A DNA stretch of 64,000 nucleotides, taken from the NCBI GenBank assembly GCA_017625155.1, contig JAGALP010000010.1, positions 109,407 through 173,406 of the forward strand. The letters run 5' to 3'. A model generated the notes under the pieces. It was not told where the DNA came from. It did no database searches and saw only the letters and a program-made list of their open reading frames with translations. The position numbers were made by a program, and so were the translations under genes. Source of the stretch: Paludibacteraceae bacterium. Its GTDB lineage: Bacteria > Bacteroidota > Bacteroidia > Bacteroidales > Paludibacteraceae. Positions 37,165 through 45,298 of the stretch are shown here, in pieces (position 1 is the first letter of the stretch; each line of letters starts with the position of its first letter).

Positions 37165-39435
37165 ATGAAACGCCTCATCCCTATAATAGCCCTTTTCGCC
37201 CTCGTTTCCTGCCAATCTAAGGATCCTGTTGAGCAACGCATTGACGACCTTCTTGCTCAGATGACGCTCGCGGAGAAGATTGGTCAGATGAACCAACTCG
37301 ACCCTTCGTGGAGTGCCGAGGAGAAGGAAGCACAAATTCGTGAGGGCTTGGTAGGTTCAATTTTCAATATCGTTGATCCTAAAGAGGTGAATCGCCTGCA
37401 ACGCATGGCGGTAGAGGAAACGCGTTTAGGTATTCCGTTGCTTGTAGCGCGCGATGTCATTCATGGCTTCCGCACCATCTATCCTATACCATTGGGTCAA
37501 GCTGCCACTTTCGACCCTGCTTTGGTGGAGGAGGCTGCGTGCTTGACTGCTGACGAGGCAGTGCAAGCAGGTGTACGTTGGACGTTCTCACCAATGGTGG
37601 ACGTAGCACGCGACCCTCGTTGGGGACGTGTGGCTGAAGGCTATGGCGAAGACACCTATCTTACTTCCGTCATGGGTGCTGCTGCGGTGCGTGGCTATCA
37701 GGGTAGCGACTCCATTGTCCGCCTTGCTGCTTGTGTCAAGCATTTCGCTGGCTATAGCGTATCCGAGGGCGGACGCGACTACAACTCCACTTGGATTCCC
37801 GAGGTGCAACTCCGCGAGACGTATCTGCCACCATTCAAAGCGGCTATTGATGCAGGTTCTCTCTCTATCATGTGTGCTTTCAACGACATCAACGGTGTGC
37901 CTGCTTCGGGCAATAAGCACCTCAACGTAGATATCCTCCGCCACGAGTGGCAGTTCGATGGCTTGCTCGTGTCCGATTGGGGCTCTATTGGCAATATGGT
38001 GGCTCATGGTATCTCTACCGACCTCTGCCAGACGGCAGCCCAGAGTTTGGATGCACAGGTGGATATGGATATGCAGAGCAATGCGTATCTATGGTATCTC
38101 GACGACCTCGTTGCGCAAGGCAAAGTCAGCGAGAAGCAATTGGATGCTTGCGTGCGTAATATCTTGCGCATGAAGTTCCGTTTGGGTCTGTTTGATAATC
38201 CATATTGCTATATCGAGGACACCCCTACCTATTTCGCTCCCGAGGCTCTTGCAGCAGCTCAACGCGCCGCCGAAGAATCCGCCGTACTTCTCAAGAACAA
38301 CGGCATCTTGCCTCTAAACACTCAACACTCAACACAAAACACAAAACCTATGGTTTTACTCTGCGGTCCCCTCGCTCACGCCCAACACGACCAGAACGGC
38401 ACTTGGTGCTTCGACAAGGTGGATTCCATGACTATCACTCCGCTGATGGCGTTCCGTCAGTTGGCTGAGCAGGGTGAGATTCGCCTCATCGAGCAAACGG
38501 GCAAGCACTGGTCACGCGAGGTCAGTGCAGCTAATATCGCTTCTCTCACTCGTTTGGCTCGCCAAGCCGATGTGGTGTTGTATTTCGGTGGCGAGGAGAG
38601 TATCTTGTCGGGTGAAGCACGCTGCCGTGCGCATCTCAATCTGCCTGGCGACCAATCCGCTCAGCTCCGCGCGCTCAAGGCTACGGGCAAACCTGTGGTG
38701 CTTACTGTTATGGCAGGTCGCCCATTATGCATAGGCGATGATATTGCTGCGGTGGATGCATGTTTGTATGCTTTCCACGGTGGCACCATGCAAGGTCCTG
38801 CGTTGGCTAATCTCATTATGGGTAAGGTTGCACCTTCGGGTCGCCTGCCTATCACTTTCCCTAATGCAGAAGGTCAGATTCCTTTGTATTATAATAAGAA
38901 GAACACAGGTCGTCCTACCGACCACCCTGTGCTGATTGATGATATACCTGTAGGCGCAGGCCAGTTCTCTATTGGCGAATCCAGTTATTGGTTGGAGTAC
39001 GGTGATCAACCACTCTATCCATTCGGCTACGGCTTGACCTACACCACTTTCGAGTATGGTCCAGTAACCTTGTCGGATACGGTATTATTGACCCCCGACT
39101 CCCGACTTCCGATAACGGCTTCCTGCGTAATTACAAATACGGGCAGCACAGCTGCCGTAGCCGTTCCTCAACTCTACATCCGCGATCTTGTGGGCTCGCT
39201 CACTCGCCCTGTTCGCGAACTAAAGGGTTTCCAACGCGTGACTATCCCTGCGGGCGAATCACGCATGGTCACTTTCGAATTGACCGCAGAGGATTTGGCA
39301 TACTGGCATTTGGCGGAAGGTGTCACTTTGGGTGCTGATGGCGCATATGTGCATACTGCCGAGTCGGGCGACTTCCATGTATGGATTGCCCCCAACGCTG
39401 CCGAAGGTCAACCCGCTAAATTCACATTGAAATAA
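37165..39435 (+). CDS. GH3 beta-glucosidase lipoprotein
   Basis: 756 residues from ATG 37165 (MKRLIPIIALFALVSC, Cys 16); the frame is open 67 codons further upstream but that part lies within the GH30 gene. Domains: (beta/alpha)8 domain with KIGQMNQLD, ARDVIHGFRTIYP, SPMVDVARDPRWGRVAEGYGED and LLVSDWGS (nucleophile D271); alpha/beta domain with AAEESAVLLKNNGILPLN; C-terminal fibronectin III-like domain (LYIRDLVGSLTRPVRELKGF). It releases glucose from chain ends in the periplasm. In-frame simple words at 38311-38347 (NTQHSTQNTKP) and 39091-39118 (PDSRLPITA) look inserted. Confidence 0.94.
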   Translation: MKRLIPIIALFALVSCQSKDPVEQRIDDLLAQMTLAEKIGQMNQLDPSWSAEEKEAQIREGLVGSIFNIVDPKEVNRLQRMAVEETRLGIPLLVARDVIHGFRTIYPIPLGQAATFDPALVEEAACLTADEAVQAGVRWTFSPMVDVARDPRWGRVAEGYGEDTYLTSVMGAAAVRGYQGSDSIVRLAACVKHFAGYSVSEGGRDYNSTWIPEVQLRETYLPPFKAAIDAGSLSIMCAFNDINGVPASGNKHLNVDILRHEWQFDGLLVSDWGSIGNMVAHGISTDLCQTAAQSLDAQVDMDMQSNAYLWYLDDLVAQGKVSEKQLDACVRNILRMKFRLGLFDNPYCYIEDTPTYFAPEALAAAQRAAEESAVLLKNNGILPLNTQHSTQNTKPMVLLCGPLAHAQHDQNGTWCFDKVDSMTITPLMAFRQLAEQGEIRLIEQTGKHWSREVSAANIASLTRLARQADVVLYFGGEESILSGEARCRAHLNLPGDQSAQLRALKATGKPVVLTVMAGRPLCIGDDIAAVDACLYAFHGGTMQGPALANLIMGKVAPSGRLPITFPNAEGQIPLYYNKKNTGRPTDHPVLIDDIPVGAGQFSIGESSYWLEYGDQPLYPFGYGLTYTTFEYGPVTLSDTVLLTPDSRLPITASCVITNTGSTAAVAVPQLYIRDLVGSLTRPVRELKGFQRVTIPAGESRMVTFELTAEDLAYWHLAEGVTLGADGAYVHTAESGDFHVWIAPNAAEGQPAKFTLK

Positions 39436-39472
39436 ACAACTATAAAATATTAACCTTTAAAATGTTATAATT

Positions 39473-40435
39473 ATGAAGAAAAATTTTCTCAAATCGTTCG
39501 CACTTATAGCGATGCTATTTAGTGCACTTACACTTTCTGCTGCTTCTGGCGTAGATTGGAGTACAATTGAATTCCTCGGCGATGGCGCAGGTGGAGGTAA
39601 ATATGCGAATAAGTACAAAGTATCTGAAGCGGAAGGGTTAGCTGTGGTTAATATCCAACATCCAGGTTTTGCATCAGAAGATGGAATTTATGTTCATGTA
39701 CCAGCAGGTATCACAGCTTGTTCTGTTAAAAGTGATATCCAAGGTGCTGGCGTGCTTTTGCATCTTTCTGCATTTACGGCACAAGAGACAAATGTTACGA
39801 TTACCTATGGCGCAAATCTAACTTGTACTTTCTGGGTATATTACGTAGATGGTACTACAGACGGCTCTGATACTCCTGATACACCTGATAATCCAGATAC
39901 ACCAGATACTCCTGATACTCCAGAAGATCTTCAAGAAGGTGCATGTTCTGGTACGGCAAAGGGAGTTGATTCGTATTACACCGAAGCAGATCCTGATCAT
40001 GCTATCACTTCACTTGAACAAGGATTCTATTGGCAAGTTCAAACCACTACTGCTGGTGTGAATATCACGGTACAATTCCTTGACAATCTCCCTGGCATGG
40101 CAGCGCCATATCTTTTCCGTTTCGACCAAAATGGTGTGATGATGGGCGGTGATATTCAAATGGCAGGTTGGGATGCTGCCACGCGCACAGCTACCCATAC
40201 CCTTACTGGTTTAGCTAATGGAGAGCAACTTGTTTTCCTTGTAAAAGTTGCACTTGAAGCTGGTAAAGTTCTCTTTACTGAGCGTGTTTCTTATACTGTT
40301 GGTGAAAATTGCGAAACAACCGATATTGATAATGTAGCTACCAATACCGCTGCTAAGAAAGTGATACAAGACGGTCAAATCTACATCATTCACAATGGTA
40401 TTCGCTACAATGCCTTGGGTATGCAGATTAAATAA
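39473..40435 (+). CDS. Secreted two-domain protein with the shared C-terminal tail
   Basis: 320 residues. The signal peptide (MKKNFLKSFALIAMLFSALTLSA) is nearly identical to that of the next gene. Residues about 25-125 form a domain (VDWSTIEFLGDG, YKVSEAEGLAVVNIQHPGF, GIYVHVPAGITACSV, TCTFWVYYVDGTTDG) also present in the next protein. A TPDTPDNPDTPDTP linker follows, then a second beta-rich domain (about 150-280). The protein ends in the 25-residue tail (KVIQDGQIYI... MQIK). Neither domain is one I can name. It begins 37 nt after GH3 on the same strand and so may be part of the glucan regulon. Confidence 0.78.
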   Translation: MKKNFLKSFALIAMLFSALTLSAASGVDWSTIEFLGDGAGGGKYANKYKVSEAEGLAVVNIQHPGFASEDGIYVHVPAGITACSVKSDIQGAGVLLHLSAFTAQETNVTITYGANLTCTFWVYYVDGTTDGSDTPDTPDNPDTPDTPDTPEDLQEGACSGTAKGVDSYYTEADPDHAITSLEQGFYWQVQTTTAGVNITVQFLDNLPGMAAPYLFRFDQNGVMMGGDIQMAGWDAATRTATHTLTGLANGEQLVFLVKVALEAGKVLFTERVSYTVGENCETTDIDNVATNTAAKKVIQDGQIYIIHNGIRYNALGMQIK

Positions 40436-40508
40436 CCATACCCCTTACAAAGCAAAACTCAAAACAACAAATATTAACCTTATTATTAACTTTTAAATTA
40501 TTACGGTT

Positions 40509-43500
40509 ATGAAAAAACATTTTCTAAAATCATTCGCACTACTCGCGATGCTGTTTAGTGCGCTAACCATGAGTGCTAAGCAGTACTGCCAAGAGCCATT
40601 AACACTCAATGGAGGGGCTACTATCCAATTGTCTTGTGAATTGGTTAGTGCAGGTAATTATCGCATTACTATTGAAGGCGAAAATCTTGCTGGATTAGGT
40701 GGTTCATTTTACAATCCAGGAGGAGTAGATTTACGTACTGCAATTACAACTAATACAGCAACAAAGATTGTATGTGATATTGAAGCTGCTTCTGCACCTA
40801 CACTTTATACTCCTCTATATGTCCTTTGTCCAGGCGAACAAAATATCGACTGGCCAAATGATATTGATTGGACGGGTACTTGTGGCGAAGGTGGCGAAAC
40901 TCCATCTACTCCAGAACCAGAAGAGCCTGAAGTAACTGACAAATGGGCTAATGTGGATTGGGTTGAAGATTCAGATAATAAGTATAAAGTATCACACGAG
41001 TGTTTGTCTAGTGTTGTAAATGTACAACAACCACCTTGGGCTGCAGAAAAAGGTATCTATATAACAGCTCCAGCAGGTATTTCTGATTGTACTGTTAATG
41101 GAAAGATTGATGGCGCAGGTATGATTCTTTATCTATCTTCATTTACAGCCAAAGAAACAGAAGTAACTATTACCCATGGATTGGGCTCTTGCACTTTCTG
41201 GGTATATTATGCGGATGGAACCGAGGACGGTGGCGAAACTCCATCTACTCCTACGGAAATCTATGATGTGAATTTTGCTCTTGCTTCTAATGGTTCTTCT
41301 GCTGAAGCAACATCAGGTGATGCTGCACAAGCGATTGACAATAACGCAGGTACTCGTTGGGAATCAGCACAAGAAGACCCTCAAACTTGGACGTTGGATC
41401 TTGGTCAAGCACGTATCTTTAACACTCTTGAGATTGTATGGGAAGGTGCGTATGGAAAAACATTTACCGTTTCTGCAAGTGATGATAAGGAGAATTGGAC
41501 ACCTGTTTGGACTGTAGAAGATCAACAACTGGAAGGATTCCCTTATACCCAAACACAAGTTATCGACAAAACCACTGCTCGCTACATCCAATTCCATGGT
41601 ACAGCGCGTGGTACAGGATATGGCTACTCATTCTGGGAGTTCCGAGTATATCTCGCAGGTGTAAGTACATTTACTTCATTGGAAGCAAAACCAGCTACTA
41701 ACCTCACAAAGATAGGCGAAGGTAATGCTATCACTCTTACTGCTAAAGACCAAAATGGTCAATTAATAGCAACTCCTGATGGAGTCACTTATACAATCAC
41801 CCCAGCAGATGCGGGTACTATTACCAACAATATATATACCCCTGCAAGAATTGGTTTGGCTTCTATTGTTGCTACTATCGGCGAGGTAAGTGCTCCTGCA
41901 TTTGAAGTATTGGCTTATGATGGAGAAAATGTGGCTTTGAGCCCAGATATCAATGCTAGCAAAATCGTTGCTCAATCTGACTTTGCTCCAAGCGGTACAG
42001 ATGCATGGCATGCTATTGATGGCAACGAGGGTAGTGTATGGCAAGGTTCTGCTACCAATGGTGGCGCTGGTGATGAAGAATCTCGCACATACGACTCGTG
42101 GTTTGTAGTTGACTTCGGTGGTTACTACGATATCAACCTTGTATCTATTAAATTTGAAGGTGCTTGCTCACAAGAATATACAGTGGCATTCTCTGCGGAT
42201 AATGCTACATGGGCGACAGCTTACGAATATGTAGGTAACGCAGGTGTATATGGTCACACCAAACTCATTTATGGCAATGATCTCCAAAACAATACCAAAG
42301 CGCGCTATGCTCGTTTTAAGAGCACCAAAGCAGCAACAGAATGGGGTATGAAGATGTTCGAATTTAAAGCATTTGGTACACCATGGGTGGCTCCTGCGGA
42401 TGATGTTAAACCTGTAATGGGTACTGCTACACTCGTTTCTAATACACACAATACGGCTGTGATTGCTGTTACTGCCACCGACAACGAAGAAGTTGGTAAA
42501 TACCATGTTGTATCTGCAACTCCTGCATATGACAAGATGGTAGTTCCTACAGATGGTAAAATTACCGTTACAGATCTTACCCCTTCTACAGAATATGCGC
42601 TCACCATTACAGCTGTTGACTTGGCAGGAAATGAATCTGAGAATGCTGCTACAATGGAAGTGACAACTGACAAATATGATGAAGCACCATCAGGCTTGCC
42701 AACGGTTCCTACTTATCCTGACAACCAAGTGAAAGCAGTATATTCTGAAACTTATAATGCAGACTGCAACTTTGGAGAGTGGGGATCTGGAACACAATAT
42801 ACTCAAGATACATATGGTAAAAAATATGTAACAACAAATTTAGGATATTTTGGTTTGTTTGAATTTGCCTTAAACTGCTCTAATCTAGAAGCGCTCCACT
42901 TGGACGTATGGACTGCTGACGATATGACTTTCCGCGTAGTACCTATTCATGGTGCAGCTGAAGTTGGCGTAACCGTAAGTCTCAAAGGCCAACAATGGAA
43001 CTCCGTAGAAATTCCTCTTTCTGATTATGTAGGCGTACCAGATTGGACTAATGTTTATCAAATCAAGATTGACAATGCGTCTAATAGAACATTCTGGCTT
43101 AACAATATCTATTTCTATACCACTCAGGCACCAGATACTGATAATGAGGCTCCTACCGCAGTTACTGCTACGGCTACTCCTTCCTATTTCTCGGTAACAA
43201 TCCATGCTAAAGCTACTGATAATTCAGGGGCAGTTATTTATGAAGTAAAGAATGGTGAAGATGTTCTTGCTAGTCGCACAGGTGTATCTGCGGAAAACAC
43301 AGATATTGTGGTTAGCAATTTGACTCCAAATACAGATTATATTCTCACATTGGTCGCAAAGGATGAGTCTGCTAATGCGGCAGAACCAGTTAATATTGCT
43401 GTTAAGACTCTGGAAGCACCTGCTCCTGCTCCAGTTCCTACACATGCGGCTGAGAATGTATATGCTATCTATTCCGATGCATATACTTCTCCTGTTTATT

Positions 43501-44009
43501 TTGGTATCGGCGGTTGGGGACAAGCTACTGTGGCTACTGAAGGCAACCTTGCTGCGGAAGACAAGGCATACCTATTGCAAAATACCAACTACCTCGGCTG
43601 GGAGATTAATAATAACCAACCAATTAATGTCTCTGCTTACAATAAAGTGCACTTAGATGTATATGCATTGGCAGATGGTTCTTTGCAATTCACTCCTATT
43701 TCTTTGGCAACTCCTAACAACAAAGAGAACGTTCAAACATTGACGCTCAAAGAAGGTTGGAATCAGTTTGATATAGATTGTGCTACATTCACAGGTGTTG
43801 AATTTGATAAGGTGATCCAAATCAAGTTTGCAGAAGGTGGCAATGCTACATACTTTATCGATAATGTATATTTCTACAAACCAGCAGTTGGTTCTGCTGT
43901 AGAAAATACACAAGTTGAGGTACAATCTCAAAAACTCATTCGCAATGGCGTATTGTACATCATCCGCAATGGTGTTACATACGACGTTATGGGTCGTGTA
44001 GTACGCTAA
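40509..44009 (+). CDS. Large secreted multi-domain protein: two discoidin-like, two FnIII-like, two jelly-roll modules, shared tail
   Basis: 1,166 residues. Order: signal peptide 1-23; unnamed N-domain 24-128; domain shared with the previous protein 144-240; F5/8 type C (discoidin, CBM32-like) 250-385 (GTRWESAQEDPQTWTLDLGQ); Ig-like 390-470; second discoidin-like 473-625; FnIII 632-720; jelly-roll module A 733-872; FnIII 878-968; module B 975-1125 (NVYAIYSDAYTSPVYFG ... YFIDNVYFYKP); tail 1142-1166. No catalytic motif is visible. Such a chain of putative sugar-binding units suggests a surface or secreted adhesin or glycan capturer. Its discoidin-Ig-discoidin block is repeated in 45299-46624 and module B in 44107-45210. 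Confidence 0.83.
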   Translation: MKKHFLKSFALLAMLFSALTMSAKQYCQEPLTLNGGATIQLSCELVSAGNYRITIEGENLAGLGGSFYNPGGVDLRTAITTNTATKIVCDIEAASAPTLYTPLYVLCPGEQNIDWPNDIDWTGTCGEGGETPSTPEPEEPEVTDKWANVDWVEDSDNKYKVSHECLSSVVNVQQPPWAAEKGIYITAPAGISDCTVNGKIDGAGMILYLSSFTAKETEVTITHGLGSCTFWVYYADGTEDGGETPSTPTEIYDVNFALASNGSSAEATSGDAAQAIDNNAGTRWESAQEDPQTWTLDLGQARIFNTLEIVWEGAYGKTFTVSASDDKENWTPVWTVEDQQLEGFPYTQTQVIDKTTARYIQFHGTARGTGYGYSFWEFRVYLAGVSTFTSLEAKPATNLTKIGEGNAITLTAKDQNGQLIATPDGVTYTITPADAGTITNNIYTPARIGLASIVATIGEVSAPAFEVLAYDGENVALSPDINASKIVAQSDFAPSGTDAWHAIDGNEGSVWQGSATNGGAGDEESRTYDSWFVVDFGGYYDINLVSIKFEGACSQEYTVAFSADNATWATAYEYVGNAGVYGHTKLIYGNDLQNNTKARYARFKSTKAATEWGMKMFEFKAFGTPWVAPADDVKPVMGTATLVSNTHNTAVIAVTATDNEEVGKYHVVSATPAYDKMVVPTDGKITVTDLTPSTEYALTITAVDLAGNESENAATMEVTTDKYDEAPSGLPTVPTYPDNQVKAVYSETYNADCNFGEWGSGTQYTQDTYGKKYVTTNLGYFGLFEFALNCSNLEALHLDVWTADDMTFRVVPIHGAAEVGVTVSLKGQQWNSVEIPLSDYVGVPDWTNVYQIKIDNASNRTFWLNNIYFYTTQAPDTDNEAPTAVTATATPSYFSVTIHAKATDNSGAVIYEVKNGEDVLASRTGVSAENTDIVVSNLTPNTDYILTLVAKDESANAAEPVNIAVKTLEAPAPAPVPTHAAENVYAIYSDAYTSPVYFGIGGWGQATVATEGNLAAEDKAYLLQNTNYLGWEINNNQPINVSAYNKVHLDVYALADGSLQFTPISLATPNNKENVQTLTLKEGWNQFDIDCATFTGVEFDKVIQIKFAEGGNATYFIDNVYFYKPAVGSAVENTQVEVQSQKLIRNGVLYIIRNGVTYDVMGRVVR

Positions 44010-44019
44010 TCCTTTTATT

Positions 44020-44050
44020 AGGTTAGGGAGGGTGGCTCCCTCCCTAACTT
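44020..44050 (+). terminator. Perfect 11-bp hairpin, copy 1
   Basis: GTTAGGGAGGG (44022-44032), loop TGGCT, CCCTCCCTAAC (44038-44048), then TTCCTAAA. It lies 10 nt after the stop codon. A copy with the same arms, loop and TTCCTAAA follows the next gene. No T run, so it may act as an RNA-stabilising 3' end as well as a terminator. Confidence 0.7.
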
Positions 44051-44106
44051 CCTAAACCAAACAATGTTTGGCAATATAATTATTAACCTTTTAAATTATT
44101 ACACGT

Positions 44107-45210
44107 ATGAAAAAAATCTTTTCTCTTTTCGCTATTGCGTTATTCGCAATTAGCGCGACGGCTGCTACAGAGTTATTCAATCCATCAACAGCCTCCATTT
44201 TAGAAACTTATTTTGCACCAAATTGGAATCCTGATGGTGTAAGTACTGCTACATACAATGCTACTACTGGTACTATTTCAGTGGACCTTAAGAGCCAGTT
44301 CTACGGTCAATGGCAAGCACAAGTGAAACTCAAACATAATGTTGTTTTTAATCCTGCAAAACAATATGTGTTCTCTGCTAAGTTCCACTCTACCATCGCG
44401 CTGGGTGGTGTTACCGTGAAGATGGACGATAATGTAGCACCTGTGTATGACAACCAAATTAACCTTCCTGCTAATTCAGATTATGTATATACTTCTGAAG
44501 CGGCTAATGGCATAGAAGGCAACAATCAAATTCTAGTATTCGACTTTGGTTGGGCTACTCCTTGCCAAATCACTATCAGCGAAATCTCTATCAAAGAAGT
44601 GGGTGATGCTGTGGCTCCTCCTATAGTTGAGCATCCTGCTGCTGCACCAGTACCTACTCGCGATGCTACCGAAGTGTTCTCTATCTACTCCGACGTTTAT
44701 ACCAGCAACGTTATACGTGTTACTGGTGGATGGAGCCAAACGACTGTTGAACAAGAAGTTCAACTTGCTGAAGGCGATAAGGCGTTTTATTATACGAAGT
44801 GCAATTATCTTGGTTGGGAGTTTAATCATAGTTCTACAATTGGCGATATGAATACATATCCAAGATTCCATATGGATATTTATGTGGCTGAGGCAGGAAG
44901 TATTCAATTCACACCAATTTGGGGTGCAGATGCACTTAAAACTTATACTCTCCAAGCTGGCTGGAACACCATTGATATTGACCTCGTAACAGAGTTTGTA
45001 GGCATCAATTTGGCAAATATCATTCAAATTAAATGGGATAAGATGCCAGCTACATGCTATATTGATAACGTTTATTTCTATAAACCCGTTTCTACTGAAG
45101 TAGATAACATTATTATAGAGAATCATGCTACCAAAGTTATTGAAAATGGTCAATTATTCATCATTCGAAATGGTGTAAAATTTGACGCTACAGGTAGTGT
45201 TGTACGCTAA
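44107..45210 (+). CDS. Secreted protein: CBM4/9-like domain, jelly-roll module, shared tail
   Basis: 367 residues. Signal peptide to SATAA. Residues about 22-172 resemble a CBM4/9-type carbohydrate-binding domain (QVKLKHNVVFNPAKQYVFSAKFHS, VFDFGWATPCQITISEISIKEV). Residues about 180-330 are the PVPTRDATEVFSIYSDVYT ... CYIDNVYFYKP module, closely matching module B of the preceding protein. The tail occupies the last 25 residues (KVIENGQLFI... SVVR). No catalytic residues are evident; a glycan-binding role is inferred. It is flanked by the two identical hairpins. Confidence 0.8.
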   Translation: MKKIFSLFAIALFAISATAATELFNPSTASILETYFAPNWNPDGVSTATYNATTGTISVDLKSQFYGQWQAQVKLKHNVVFNPAKQYVFSAKFHSTIALGGVTVKMDDNVAPVYDNQINLPANSDYVYTSEAANGIEGNNQILVFDFGWATPCQITISEISIKEVGDAVAPPIVEHPAAAPVPTRDATEVFSIYSDVYTSNVIRVTGGWSQTTVEQEVQLAEGDKAFYYTKCNYLGWEFNHSSTIGDMNTYPRFHMDIYVAEAGSIQFTPIWGADALKTYTLQAGWNTIDIDLVTEFVGINLANIIQIKWDKMPATCYIDNVYFYKPVSTEVDNIIIENHATKVIENGQLFIIRNGVKFDATGSVVR

Positions 45211-45220
45211 CTCATTCCCT

Positions 45221-45251
45221 TGGTTAGGGAGGGTGGCTCCCTCCCTAACTT
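45221..45251 (+). terminator. Perfect 11-bp hairpin, copy 2
   Basis: GTTAGGGAGGG (45223-45233), loop TGGCT, CCCTCCCTAAC (45239-45249), identical to copy 1 including the following TTCCTAAA. Confidence 0.7.
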
Positions 45252-45298
45252 CCTAAATAATCCAAGACAATATTACACAACTCTAAAATTTTACAATC

